The position numbers were made by a program, and so were the translations under genes. From Eunapius fragilis (lineage: Eukaryota; Porifera; Demospongiae; Spongillida; Spongillidae), in NCBI GenBank assembly GCA_963681505.1, contig OY811980.1, positions 5,020,504 to 5,084,503 on the forward strand: a DNA stretch of 64,000 nt, in the 5' to 3' direction. Positions within the stretch are counted from its first letter, which is position 1; each line of letters opens with the position of its first letter. Shown here one piece after another: positions 23,502 through 35,469 of the stretch. Below the pieces are notes generated by a model. It was not told where the DNA came from and ran no database searches. It saw nothing but the letters and a program-made list of their open reading frames with translations.

Positions 23502-23705
23502 GATTTGAAGGCAATGGTGGTGCAAAAAGCAAGGAAACAAGGGTCTGTAAATAGTAAGGGAAAATGTCATAGTCCTATATTTAGCGGCCCGTTTGTAGCA
23601 TATACTATTGTTCGTGTGCTAAATATAGGACTATGACATTTTCCCTTACTATTACAGACCCTTGTTTCCTTGCTTTTTGCACCACCATTGCCTTCAAATC
23701 CTGTA
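23497..23705. mobile_element. Foldback element (hairpin B), related to 33444-33733
   Basis: Left arm 23497-23583 (TATAGGATTTGAAGGCAATGG to CCTATATTTAG) pairs with right arm 23619-23705. The sequence is homologous to the foldback at 33444-33733, sharing AGGCAATGGTGG, AACAAGG and CTAAATATAGGA. Its outer left terminus appears displaced by hairpin A. Confidence 0.85.
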
Positions 23706-23762
23706 TCCCACCAACTTTCTCATTGAGAAGGTTTTTTATTTACTTGTTTCATTGATTTTTAT

Positions 23763-24227
23763 TCATACCCGATTATGAGCCGTAGCATGCAATCCCATCT
23801 TGATATGAGAGGGAGGTTGTAAAGGTACGACATACCTTTGAGTGACCTTAACTCTTTTCGCCGAGCGAGATGCACGTTCAGGACTATGGCAATATCGCTG
23901 TCTTTTAGCAGCCCGTTCCTTTTCAGGATCTGCTCGATACCTTGCACGTCGAGAGGTCCGTTCCTTTTCATGATCTGCTCGATACCTTGCGCGTCGAGAG
24001 GTCCGTTTCTTTTCAGGCTCTGCTCGATAGTTTTCACGTTGAGAGGCCCGTTTCTTTTCAGGCTCTGCTTTGTAGTTCCGCTCGGGCTGAATCTTATACG
24101 TCGTCTCGAGTTTTGAGGTACTTTGCTCGTCGTTTGGCTTTCTCCTTTTCCTGACGTGAAGGTATTTTGAGAAAAACAACTTCACTAAGTTACAAAGAGC
24201 GTCAAACCTACAACGATCGAAGCACAA
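23763..24227 (-). pseudogene. Basic protein fragment with 15-residue repeats (probable transposon-derived ORF)
   Basis: A minus-strand frame of 154 residues contains four to five copies of a 15-residue motif of the form EKKRTSRRARYRADP, highly Lys/Arg/Glu rich, likely helical. A related upstream sequence (TTCCTGACGTGAAGG, then AACAACTTCACTAA) recurs near 42695-42735, showing that it belongs to a dispersed family. Similar basic repeats occur in N-terminal parts of some helicase-bearing transposons (recollection, unverified). Confidence 0.4.
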
Positions 24228-24469
24228 GAATGATTATGGTGCACGTTATTAAATGCAAAACCGGATACATGCCACAGTTAATTACCACTACGTGTAGTGC
24301 CCAGACCGTACACACTTCATGTATACTTCTAGTACTTCGTATAAAGAGCGAAGTATGACCTATCCGAGTCGTGTCAGTGCAGTAAGCTTAACTATACGTG
24401 ATTTGCTAACACAACCACCGATATATGTCATGTAGCCTCGAGACGTTTTGACCACAGAAGCGAGAATGC

Positions 24470-24610
24470 CAACGAATTCTGAAGCCATTGGTGTGATTTT
24501 CAAAGTGTTCCAATCCCGAGTTATGCCAGAGATAATACATAAAGGGATTGGCAACGCGTCACGTGAGCCATAGATATTTCATGTGTGCCATCCGACCTGC
24601 TGTGAATCAC
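24470..24610 (-). repeat. Dispersed repeat segment related to 26020-26165 and 43210-43345
   Basis: TTCTGAAG[C/T]CATTGGTG and AAGTGTTCC are shared with 43224 onward. The inverted complement of GAGATAATACATAAAGGGATTGGC appears near 26060-26090. The copies at 26130 and 43312 share GACTGGGTACGAG. Non-coding. Confidence 0.5.
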
Positions 24611-25430
24611 AAGTACATCGAAGTGTGAAAGGGTACGAAAATTCGCTGGCGTTTTGGAACAAAGATGCAATGGATAAGCACGTTTCACTGTAGTACACAA
24701 GCAGGTTATTGTGTATGTGTATTTTAACAAGTTTTTCAGGATCGAGAGTTCTCCGCGTGATTTTATTTTTGCCCAAGTTCAGCAAAAATTTCCAATGTTG
24801 GGTGCGCTCTTTTTTGTGGGACAGTATCTAGTGAATCGACGGGTGATTCTTTCTGAAATCCGTTACCCCAACTTAAAAATGGTTGTATTTTAGCGTGCCA
24901 TTCTTGTTTTGCCAATAACGCGCTCAGAACAACCCGTAAAACATATCGAGTATGTGGGACAGAGTAGTCATTGCTGTGCAAGCTAGTACTATAAAACCTA
25001 TACTGGCTTGTAGCAAATTCCTTACATTTTAGCGTCCAAGTATAGTGATGTGCACCACGCGTTTGGTTGACAAGCTGCATTTTTTCGAAGGGAATGTGAA
25101 TTTATTCGCAAAAGAACGGCGAGCGTCCACAGCCTCGCGAGGATAGTCTGTTTCTTGATCGTTAAGTACTACCACTAGCCTGCTCTGTCCAGCTTTTATT
25201 ACCGTTGACAAGAGTGTGTTGTTCCCATCTTTAAATGAATGTGTATAAAAGTTTTAGCATGCAACCACTACTGCTTAAAAGTCTTTAAAAATTTCCATTG
25301 GTTTCAAACGATCCTACTCTACTCCTCACACCCATCTCGAATGTAACCTTAAAATACCCCCTACACAATCCCCTTTGTCATCTGTGGTGAGGGGATGGGA
25401 TTTATTGTTACTTGGAAGAGTGTGTGTGTG
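24611..25430. other. Intergenic, nothing recognised
   Basis: No repeat, RNA or coding signature was found beyond unsupported short frames. Confidence 0.35.
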
Positions 25431-25431
25431 C

Positions 25432-25462
<31 letters not shown>

Positions 25463-25695
25463 GGGGGGGCAAGGCAAATTGAGGAAGTATTTCAGGGGAT
25501 TCAGCAGGAGCAGTTGTGATGTAATGGAATGGGTTCAAGAGCTGGTGCACTGTGAAGGGGGTCTGGATCGAGTGGAATTTGGATAATGCATGGCTGCACA
25601 AAAGGCAAAACAGTCCTGTGACTCATCTTCCCCCTCCCTGTAACTATAACTATACCGCCAAATTAGCACCCCACCCCCCCCCCCCCCCCCCAAAC
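25420..25695. repeat. GT tract plus poly-G and poly-C homopolymers
   Basis: (GT)n at 25421-25445 leads into about 24 consecutive G, and a poly-C run lies at about 25675-25691. One of several long G/C homopolymers in the window. Confidence 0.8.
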
Positions 25696-26820
25696 ACCTC
25701 CACATGCCCAAACCCCACTTCTTTTACTGGAGCAGGCCATTACATGTTAGTAAGGTTCACAGTGCACCAAGTTATGGTGGCTCTGTATCATGAAGCCTCC
25801 AGGATATAAATATGGCTTTTGTAACTTGTAAGCTAGCAAGGATTAAGCTAGTAAACCATATCACCCAAAGGTCAATGCCAATCCATTCCTATAGGATTAT
25901 AGTTGATTGACAAAACTGGTTGTCAGATCAGTGGACTTATGGCTAGCTTTTCATACTCGAAGTGCCTGATTGAAAAGTACAAGGTTGCCTGTAGGGGAAC
26001 AGGAAATTTCTATGGATTCACGTGCGGATGGCACGCATTAATTAGCGTTAAGTGGACTCGTTGCCAATCCCTTTATATATTATCTCTGGTTATGCGTGGT
26101 CAAGAACAACAACAAGAACGAGAAATACGTGGGACTGGGTACGAGTATGGAAAATTGTACAACCCCGCGGTTTTGTGACATTAAACAAACACGAAACTGC
26201 TTGTTGTTGCCTTCTTGTACGATAACGACAACAAGGTAAGCCATCCGCTCGTCAGGTGTCTTGTTAGAAGCGGGTCGCGTTTTTTTAATGACATTCATAA
26301 TCGGGGTCAAATCCTATATGAGAGTAACGTAACTCTCGATACCTCCACATAGGGTATAATACCACCAATTCGGGTATATACCTCAGCGTTACGAGTCCAG
26401 GGGGCGGTACCCTCTCCTGCCTTCAATAATTTATGCACAGCTATTAAAATAATAATTGCATGCTTGTCTCTCAAGAAATGCTCAAGCTATACAGAGCTTC
26501 TGGGGCTGAGCCCCCACTACCCCCTACCTGGCGTGGGATGCTATACTACACCCACCGAGACCCCGGTGGCTTAGGCGTGGATCCGCCGTTGGGTATGTAG
26601 TACATACATTTCACATTTGGTGGTCTCGTACCCAGACCTACACCATCTCGAGTGTCTTGACCGCCCCCAATGTATATTTGTGTCGTTTCCGATAATTGCT
26701 TGCGTCACGCAGTCAGTCATCGCTATGGAAGTTGTGTGGGCGTCCCGTTTGGAACGTAGAGAAAGAAAGTCGTATACAACCCTGCATTTTGTATAGCCAT
26801 TAATAGTCTCGGGAGCAGAT
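25696..26820. other. Intergenic with dispersed repeat fragments
   Basis: Includes the repeat segment at 26020-26165, a GCGGGTCGCGTTTTTTT copy at 26270-26330 and a transposon-end-like GGTCTCGTACCCAGACC at about 26622. No gene. Confidence 0.45.
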
Positions 26821-26849
26821 AAACGTGAAATTAATGGTGTGTCGCATTG

Positions 26850-28106
26850 GTGAGTTGTATGTAGTGGACTGGTGTGTCACATTGGTGAGTTGTATGTACT
26901 GGACTGGTGTGTTGCATGTTCTGGACTGGTGTGTTGCATGTACTGGACTGGTTTGTTACTGGTTTGTTGTACATGAGGCCAGCTCTGCATGCATTTTTCA
27001 TGTGAGTATACCACATTACTAATCTATTACAATGACATTTTTGTTTACATGTACATGGTTGTAATGATACTTGAATGCGCGCAACGTGCAGAGAGAAAAA
27101 TGTGTGAACTTGAAAAAAGGAAGCCTGTCACTGTTTGCGCATCGTAGAAAACGAATCGAAGTTCGAAGAGCCCATTTTTTTTTCTTCTCAAAAACGGCCT
27201 AGCCAGACGCTCAAGAAACGAACACCGACGGATAGAAAGACTATCCGCGCATTTATAATTAGGTGCTGGTGCAAATCGTTTAGCGTTAGAACTGGGACGT
27301 GATTTTGACTCATTTCTTTTACACCCGCAGGCCATTGCCGGCGTTACGACGTAACGCAATAGTTAAATGTTAGATATTAAATACTTGAATGCACTCAATT
27401 GAACAGCAGGAACAGGAACACAGAGAGAGTAAGCCCGTCACTGTCTGCGCATCGTAGAAAGGAATTGCATGAGCCCACTAATGTCGAAAACGGCCCAGCC
27501 AAACTCTCAAAAAATGAACACATACGGACAGACAGACTATCCGCGCATTTATAAATAGATGTACTGGACTGGTGTTTAGTATGTCTGGACTGGTGTATTG
27601 TATGTACTGGACTGGTGTGTTGCATGTATTTGACTGGTTTGTTGTATGTACTGGACTGGTGTGATGTATGTACTGGTGTGTACTGGACTGATGTGTTGCA
27701 TGTACTGGACTGGTATGTTGTATGTACTGGACTGGTATGTTGTATGTACTGGACTGGTGCATTAGATGTACTGGACTGGTGTGTTGCATGTACAGGGCTG
27801 GTGTTGTTTATACAGCAGGGCCATAGCGAGGGGGGGGGGGTGTTATGGGGTCTAACGATCTCCACCCCCCCCCCCCCCCCCCCCCCCCCCCGCCCGTAGT
27901 CCATCACAGCCGTGTCCATTGTGGTCTGGGGCCCAAGGCCATGGTAAACACATTCACACATATCTGACCCACTCCCTTCGAAAGTCTGACAACGACCCTG
28001 TACTGGATTGGTGTATTGTATGTTATGGACTGGTGTGTTGTATGTACTGGTCCAGGACTGAGGTGTTGCATGTACTGGTCCAGGACTGAGGTGTTGCATG
28101 TACTCT
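26850..28106. repeat. 20-22 bp minisatellite (TGTACTGGACTGGTGTGTTG) in three blocks
   Basis: Blocks at about 26862-26962, 27560-27800 and 27998-28106 share the same unit. Between blocks 1 and 2 is a ~150 bp segment duplicated at 27115-27260 and 27425-27560 (CTGCGCATCGTAGAAA, GACTATCCGCGCATTTATAA). Block 2 ends in a region with poly-G and poly-C runs (27828-27891). Confidence 0.9.
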
Positions 28107-28136
28107 TGCATGCACTGTTGCAAAGGGGCATCAGAA

Positions 28137-29132
28137 TATTAGTAGAGGCTATGAGACTGGATCATGTAGTGGAGGCCGTGGGACATGAGCATATACCTAC
28201 ATGATGTACTATGGCCCACTACATACATGTACTCATGTCCCATATTCCATTACATGCCAATGTCCCATAGTACTCACTATCTTTGTATCCCATGACTATT
28301 GCTGATCATCTTTACAAGCAGTTATAAATTATTGCTAGAATTGATATTTGGAAGTGTTACCATGCGCACCTAAGCACATATTCACACACACACACACGCA
28401 CACACACTCACATATACACACTCATACACACGCACATGTGTGCACACACACACACACATACACCTTAAGCACTTCCAGAAGAGTCCCATGGCCTCCACTA
28501 CATGCTCATGTCCCATGGCCTTCACTACATGTTCATGTCCCATGGCCTTCACTACATGTTCATGTCCCACGGCCTCCACTATATATGCTCATGTCCCATG
28601 GCCACAGTGACATGCTCATGTTGACCACTACATGGATCCCATACTATTCTCTGTATGGTCAAATCCATTGAGTGGTTTAAACAAGGACTTTGGGTTCAGG
28701 GACAGGACCATGTAGTGAAGGCTATGGGACAGGATCATGTAGTGAAGGCTATGGGACAGGGCCATGTAGTGAAAGCCATGGGACAGGACCATGTAGTGAA
28801 GGCTATGGGACAGGACCATGTAGTGAAGGCTATGGGACAGGACCATGTAGTGAAGGCTATGGGACAGGATCATGTAGTGAAGGCTATGGGACAGGATCAT
28901 GTAGTGAAGGCTATGGGACAGGATCATGTAGTGAAGGCTATGGGACAGGACCATGTAGAGGAGGCTATGGGACAGGACCATGTAGTGAAGGCTATGGGAC
29001 AGGACCATGTAGTGAAGGCTATGGGACAGGACCATGTAGTGAAGGCTATGGGACAGGACCATGTAGTGAAGGCTATGGGACAGGATCATGTAGTGAAGGC
29101 TATGGGACAGGATTATGTAGTGAAGGCTATGG
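28137..29132. repeat. 27-bp minisatellite present in both orientations
   Basis: The main array 28700-29131 has about 16 units of GACAGGACCATGTAGTGAAG+GCTATGG. The complementary motif (CATGGCCTTCACTACATG) is repeated at 28483-28625, and forward copies recur at 28155-28195. A CA tract lies at 28384-28460. A plus-strand frame would encode a 9-residue Gly/Tyr/Cys repeat, but there is no sign of a gene around it. Confidence 0.9.
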
Positions 29133-29179
29133 GGCACAGGGGCGGATACAGGATTTTCTGAAAGAGGGGGTTTTAGGTT

Positions 29180-30075
29180 AGACCTCATATGAAAAGTGGG
29201 GGAAAAATACGAATATGGAACGTTGTGTGTTGCAAAACTTTTCACCAGGGAGCCGGGAGCTAGGAGCGGGCCATTTAGTCAGCAATGAATTATATTTCAG
29301 TGCCCCCTAATGTGCACGCAAAGGTAACTCAACCCTGGAGTCCCTAATACCTACGCGCTCGCCCTAGCTGGGCAGAATTAATTATATCGTGATTTGGAGG
29401 GAGGGGGGGGGGGGGGGGGGGGGGGGATGGCAATCTGTCTGTACAGTTGTATGTATATTTGTATTCAGAAGGGGCCGGAGAACTTGAAAAGTAAAATATT
29501 TAAAATGTTAATACGACTTATTCACAAATATGCTTATGATTCGTACTATATTATATGTAGTGGTCATGTAATTTGGTTTTAATTAACGAAACGTAAAAGT
29601 GAATTTATTTGAGACACTTACTGTTTTTAATCACGCATGTCTGAATGTTAATGATGAATTTTCATTGATGGCCCCCATTTAAATCTACATCTCAATAATA
29701 ATGTCTAACAATTCTTCCTTAGTGTTGAGATGTTCTACTCCATGTCTACTGCATGTGAGCTTGTCTTCACAGACAATTAATACTTGTTTTAAATTCAAAC
29801 TGGTAATAACGTTCATGCATACATACATCAACATTTTAATCTTGCTGCACTCTGTGCTAGCAGAGCTCTAGCAGTAAAACATGTTCCAAGCTAGTTGATA
29901 TATATGTTTGCCTACATTGTTTCATATTGGCAACATGCGTAATTCTTGTACAGACCCAACCAATTTCTTTGCACTTGGGGATCACTAACAGCATGTTTCA
30001 TTAATTACTTCAAGCTGCTGACACAGCTGTAACGCTCACTTTGGATAAAATATCAGTACTGAGTAGTGATGAAAA

Positions 30076-30117
<42 letters not shown>

Positions 30118-30574
30118 ATGTGCATGTGTATGTGTGTGTATATGTGTGTGTATGTGTGTGGTGTTTATGTCTGTGAATGTGTGGAAATGAGTTAGTATCG
30201 ATGATAACTCTGCACCCTAGAGGATTGATGTACATATGCATGCATGTGAAGGTGCCTCACTTATTTGGCTACTGTTATATAGGTCACTAGAACGATGTAT
30301 GCAAACGTCGCCTTTATCAGAAACACATGACTGCCCTCGTTTAGGGTGGACTGAGTACAGACATGCACCGCATAATGAATAATATAGCTTTAAAAAAACA
30401 TTGATACTTCTTTAAAAAATAAAAAACATTTTAATACATGTATACATCAGCATTCATTGTGTCTTTGAAAGGTTCAAAGCGGTACATAGTTAGTTGTAGC
30501 TACATGGCAGAGTGTGGATTTAAATGGGGGCACTTGATATCTTCAATAATGAGTGGTTGTCATAAATAAACAGG
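29180..30574. other. Upstream spacer of gene 2
   Basis: Contains a poly-G run of about 27 (29400-29426) and a (TG)n/(TA-TG) tract at 30078-30165. No promoter element recognised with confidence. Confidence 0.45.
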
Positions 30575-33500
30575 ATGCAACTCATGGCACAGTTTAAGTG
30601 GTTCTATTTATCCTTCTGTATATCCACAGGTATGTTCTTATCAATACCGCATTCATTTTATTAAATTGCTTCCTGCTATATTCTTATTCTTCAGTACTTG
30701 GAAGTCAGACCTGCACGAGGTTTGGGAATGACCTCATTCAGGCAACAGCATCTGCAAGATCTGGCACATTTATCAACATATTATCTTCCCTAAACTGTCC
30801 TGGAAATGCCACAAAATGGAACATATGCTACTACAGTAGTACTTCTGACCCATCATCTATCACAAACTTTGGTGTCTACAGACTTTCATCGGGCACAGTG
30901 TACAACCTAGTTAACAAGTCTTCTACAATGTTCACCATCACAGTTGCCCAAAACAGCCCAGCGTTTGCTTGCAGCCAGTTTCCAATACCACAATCACAGC
31001 AATATATTGTGCTACCAGGAGACATCCTTGTGGTGTGTGTGCAGACAAGGGTATCTAGTGGAGGACCAGGGAGATTAGGAATAAGTGCCTCTGTCAATGG
31101 AGCTTCTGTACTACGAGACACTACCTCATGCACATCACTACCTTCAAGCCCCATTGATATTAGCCAAGGAGCTGGTGTGTATTCACTACTCACTGGAGCT
31201 ACTCTCCACGTTAGCCTTGGTAAGGTTAAGTAATGTTAAGAGTAAGCAACTTTTATTTTTAACTTCCCAAGATGTCAATGAGTGTGCAGTTAACAATGGA
31301 GGATGTGCACAATTGTGTAATGACCTCCCTCTGGGTAACAACTGCAGCTGCTATTCAGGATACAGACTGAATGAAACCGTACAGAATGGCAGTTGTTATG
31401 GTATGTAGCCTTGAATAACTTAAGTGACACTACTACTCAATTCATGATTCATAAGTTTCATTATGAGATTTGCAGATTTTTGTGACAATGCTCAGTTGAC
31501 TGACTTAGTGGCATTGCAATGAAACCACTTCCTAATAAAATTCATAAGCATATATAGGTAAAAAAAAAGCACTTTACATGTATAACTATATTATTTATCT
31601 AATTACTATGTATAATTTCTTCCCAGCTTATAAAAAATAAAAAATGCGCGTCTAGAAAAAAAACATATGGATACACGCACACACGCACGCACGCACACAC
31701 ACACGCACACACACACACACATACACACACACACACACACACACGTGCACACGCAAACACACACACACACAGCATTAACAAGTGCATATTATTGAAAGTA
31801 TGCTTATTGTTTGGAATATTTTTCTTTTGGCGCCAAGTAATTTCCATGCATGAGGACATTGTTTTTATGACAAAAATTGTATGTATTGAAGAATATTGAA
31901 TCTACAAACTTTAGAAAATCATATATTTACAAATATAATTTAACATTTGTCTGCATCTATTATGTTATATAGATACAAATGAATGCACAACATTGAATGG
32001 AGATTGTTCGCACACCTGTACCAATACTAATGGAAGCTACTTCTGCTCCTGCTTTGCTGGTTATTACCTTGATGTTGACAGCAGGACTTGCAATGGTAAC
32101 AATGATGTCTGAATTATAGTGGGGGACAACATTGAGGAAGTATATTGCAATGTGATGGACAAATTAAGCGGAGAAATATCATGTCCTTATATCATGTCCA
32201 TGCACTAGTAGATAGCTTTTAAAATCTGCAATACTGAAATAAAATTTTCTCTGATTTTATCACTGTACAGAGCTTCAATTATTCGAGTTAAAAGAGGGTT
32301 AATTATTTGAAATCACTATTTCGGACTCAATTCGGTACCGGGTTGATTATTTTCCACTTCAGCCAGTTTCTATGGGATTTGAGACAACTTTCCGCATCTT
32401 TTTTCTGTGATCTGTTCTCAACTACACGATCCTTAAGTTTTTATTCTTTAAAGGTAGCTTATGGCAACACGCATGCGGTAGCAAATATAACTATAATCTG
32501 TTCACAACTGAATATTTAAAACTGTATTATTTCCAGTGACAACTCAAGACTCGAGGCTCGAGTACTCATTTGAAATAGACATTTTGTACTAAGGGGCTAG
32601 CGAAACATGATCATGAGCTACTTCAGTTATTTCATATTTCATTGTTGTTTTTGCTACCGCATGTTGAACACAAGCAACGTAAAAACCGCAAAAACGTAAG
32701 AAACGTGTATTTTGAGAATGGAACGCTGACAAAAGTTGTGGAAGGTTGTTAAGGATGCCTGAAACTCCACAGTAAAAAAAATCAACGCGTCCAAATTGAG
32801 CCTAAGATATCAGGAACTACGGTAGTAGTTCCTATATAGGAATTGACCCGGGTCGTGAATATCATTAAAAAAACGCGACCCGCGTATAACTCGCGTACCA
32901 AGAAACGGATAGTTTAGCTCTTTGTTCCTATCGATCCAGAAGGCAAAGGCGGTCATTTTAATGTTTTATTCCGGTCTTCAAACTGTTTGCTTTAAGAGAA
33001 CAAAAAAGTTCGTGTTTTATCTCGTCCCCACGCCAATTCTTCTCCGTCGTCGTCGTCGTCGCCGTCTTCTAATTCTTCTTCTCGGGTGAGTATAACTCCG
33101 GATAGGAATGGTTTTAAAGAGCGCCAATTATACCAATCGCTTTAGAATCTCCTGGAAGGACATCTTCAAGTATCAGATGTATGAATAAAGCATAAAACTG
33201 ACATACATTATCATTACGTAATGCGTAGTGTTAAATAGAAGCGTTCCCATGGCGACATTTACGTATATTTAGAATTGTGCAAACAAAAGAGGAGAGCAGA
33301 CGACGAGTTAGAATTCTCCCGCGTTCCTTACAGTGATCCCAAACAAAAGTGGGCGTCTGCTCGTGACGGTAATTGAAACGGGGGAGCGAGGGGGGAGGGG
33401 CAGTATTAATAATCGATAAAAATGATAATAAAAAAATAGAGGAAACAAGTAAAGAAAAACATTCTCTAACGAGAAAGTTGGTGAGATATAGGAATTGGAG

Positions 33501-35469
33501 GCAATGGTGGAGTAAAAAGGAAGGGAACAAGGTTTTGAGAAAAGGGTGATGAGATAAAAATCCTATATTTAGCACGTGTAAATGTAACAGAACCAAAAGA
33601 AGTGCTAAATATAGGATTTTTGTCTCATTACCCTTTTCTCAAAACCTTGTTCCCTTCCATTTTACACCACCATTGCCTCCAATTCCTATATCTCACCAAC
33701 TTTCTCGTTCGAGAATGTTTTTCTTTACTTGTTGAATTCAAACAAATAATCATTTAACTTGAAAAATTGAGGCTTTGAACAGTGATAAAATCATATAAAA
33801 CTTTTATCCAAATATAGCAGATAGAAAGACATATCTACTTGAGCATGGACCATGATATTTTTGCTTCATTTGACCGTCACACTGCAACATACTTTCTCTA
33901 TATTGTTATAATGATATAACGCCGGATTGTGCCAGATTTCAATGTTTGTTTAACAATTAATGGATTATGCTAATTGCATACACATTGCTAGAAGCTATGT
34001 GTGTTCTTGTAGTACAGCTCAGGTTATCAACTTGGTGCCGACAAAAGGATCTGCTACATGAATTAACCGATTGACGTCGGAATATTTTTGTTTAGCTAAA
34101 GTAGAGTTGTCCAAAAACAACTAAATGAGGCAACAGAGGAATCTTAGGTAGCTGGAAGGGGTTTCAACAACATAATCTGAAGCCGTGAACATGAGTAACT
34201 TCAAATTGGTAAAATTCATTGGTAACGGTAAATACATCTATGCGAAATCGGTTAAGTGTTTTTCGGTTTACTCCAATCACTAGGCACCAATAATTGCTCC
34301 ATTAATAATAATGGTTGTCCATCAACATGCACTACCACCTCTGATGGAGGTTATTTATGTTCTTGTGACTCCAGCTGGTTACATGCTATCAATTGACAGT
34401 AGCGTTTGCTATGGTAAAGAAATAATGCTTCATGCAGGACTTTCATGCTCAGTGCAACTGTCCTCTTTTGTGTAGATATAAACGAATGTACCACAATGAA
34501 TGGGAACTGTTCAGAAATATGCAGCAACACAGCAGGCAGCTATGAATGTTCATGCAATGCAGGATATCCGCTAGCTTCGGATGGCAGTATTTGTATAGGC
34601 AAGATTTATGACTTATATCAACGGACACCTCAGTATCCATTTGTCCAAATTCTCACTGCTCAAGATACGCACGCATCAATGCGTTTGAATTTGAAAATTT
34701 ACTTTATCAAGGGCTGTTACTTAATTATTGCCGATGTCCCTCTCATTCCATCTCCAAAGAGTGCCCATTTCACTCCAGCAGGCAATGCTGCCTCTCTATT
34801 GGGCACCACAAGTAGTTTAGTGCATCCCTGTGTATCTCCATATATCAATTGAATCTAGTGTTTGGTTTACTTCTACAGTTTAATAACAGTATATAGAGTT
34901 ATATACGATGTTACGATGTAATAATAACTTGCATGCATTTTTATAAACAATCAGTTGAGAACCTCAAATTACACTAGCTGAGAAACACGCCTAAATGCAT
35001 AGAAAAGGTTCTTTGATATATACAATTTCCTTTATTGGTTTTACTATATCATTTCGTCACACATGCAGTGATAGCTTCACTACCAAGTGCATCATCAACA
35101 TCAGCCCAGGTCTCTACAATCATTGCTGTTATCGCTTCTATGCTAGTCGGAATGCTAGTCATTATTTTGCAGATCGTTTTTATCGTCAAACTCTATTTTC
35201 GAAAACGCAAACAAAAGGTTGTGAATGTGAATGTCACTTTCAACACTGCGGCTAAAAATGAAACTGGAATCTACGCAACAGGAGTGGCATTGCCTCTTAG
35301 CCCCATATATGAGTCAGCGATGGAAGTGGAAAGCATCCGTAACCAAGAACGTGATCCGGAAGTCATTTCAACGGAAGCTAATGAGGCATATCAATCAAGG
35401 AAAGAGTTCATTGAGACCTACCAGAATGAAGCATACGAAAGCAGACAAGCAGTTCGAGGTGATCATTAA
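30575..35469 (+). CDS. Kinase-less paralogue: six-Cys ectodomain, 3-4 EGF repeats, membrane segment, short tail (gene 2)
   Basis: Type I membrane protein, probably a recognition or co-receptor; the function is not known. Exons: 30575-30629 (ATG and hydrophobic signal, phase-1 end), 30695-31219 (six-cysteine domain), 31272-31400 (EGF, NGGC type), 31973-32095 (calcium-binding EGF), 34284-34413 (frameshifted EGF-like exon), 34476-34598 (EGF), 35069-35469 (Ser/Thr linker, membrane helix, basic stop-transfer FRKRKQK, tail). Without the damaged exon these give 451 residues in one frame. The tail has about 80 residues and several tyrosines ([27 protein letters not shown]) but no kinase. The last EGF exon would use a GC donor. 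A possible AATAAA lies at 35940. The 2.2 kb intron after 32095 contains a foldback element. Skipping the broken exon keeps the frame, so the gene may still be functional. Confidence 0.82.
30695..31219 (+). other. Exon encoding the unrecognised six-cysteine ectodomain, gene 2 copy
   Basis: A 525 nt phase-1/phase-1 exon. It begins [14 protein letters not shown] and ends TLHVSLG. The six cysteines fall in the same motifs as in the other two copies: QTC, NCPGNAT, WNICYY, FACSQF, VVCVQ and SCTSL. It is closer to the gene 3 copy than to gene 1, sharing for example [17 protein letters not shown] and CTSLP. Predominantly beta-strand and turn-rich composition is an impression only; no fold can be assigned by eye. 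Confidence 0.85.
31401..31972 (+). repeat. (CA)n tract in intron 3 of gene 2
   Basis: An alternating ACAC/CGCA tract at about 31675-31770 inside the intron between the first and second EGF exons. Confidence 0.85.
32096..34283 (+). other. Long intron of gene 2 with repeat insertions
   Basis: Holds an inverted copy of a dispersed repeat (TTCCTATATAGGAATTGACC, then CGCGACCCGCG) at 32820-32890, a (CGT)n run at 33045-33065 and the foldback element at 33444-33733. No exon with EGF cysteine spacing was found between 32096 and 34283. Confidence 0.55.
33444..33733. mobile_element. Foldback element with ~130-bp arms in gene 2 intron
   Basis: AACAAGTAAAGAAAAACATT at the left is the inverted complement of the right end at 33733. 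Pairing runs inward through GAGAAAGTTGGTGAGATATAG and GGAGGCAATGGTGG to CTAAATATAGGA at the loop (33580-33605). The same family as hairpin B at 23497. Confidence 0.9.
34284..34413 (+). pseudogene. Frameshifted EGF-like exon inside gene 2
   Basis: A phase-1 acceptor (CTAG before 34284) and a donor (ATG|GTAAAG at 34414) bracket an EGF-like sequence with the expected cysteine pattern at both ends. The length is 130 nt, not divisible by three, whereas intact EGF exons of this family are 123 or 129 nt. Read straight through it meets a stop soon after the fourth and fifth cysteines; the C-terminal half is EGF-like only in another frame. Because neighbouring introns are phase 1, skipping the exon restores a continuous frame. 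An assembly error is the alternative. Confidence 0.6.
34599..34604 (+). other. Probable GC-type splice donor in gene 2
   Basis: The EGF exon beginning at 34476 reaches its family-standard length of 123 nt exactly at 34598. The next bases are GCAAGA rather than GT. GC-AG introns are a known minor class and favour a GCAAG context, which fits. The acceptor would be the CAG ending at 35068. Confidence 0.55.

Noticed and set aside
28655..29181. Gly/Tyr/Cys repeat protein
   Set aside because: The open frame follows the 27-bp minisatellite and no splice sites, signal or conserved flank supports a gene.
30053..30241. His/Thr repeat open frames over TG/CA tracts (also at 28348, 31599, 49506, 61108, 62885)
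   Set aside because: Microsatellite translation artefacts.
33444..33733. microRNA precursor
   Set aside because: The hairpin is long, belongs to a repeated foldback family and has inverted-repeat transposon form. A miRNA claim would need small-RNA data.
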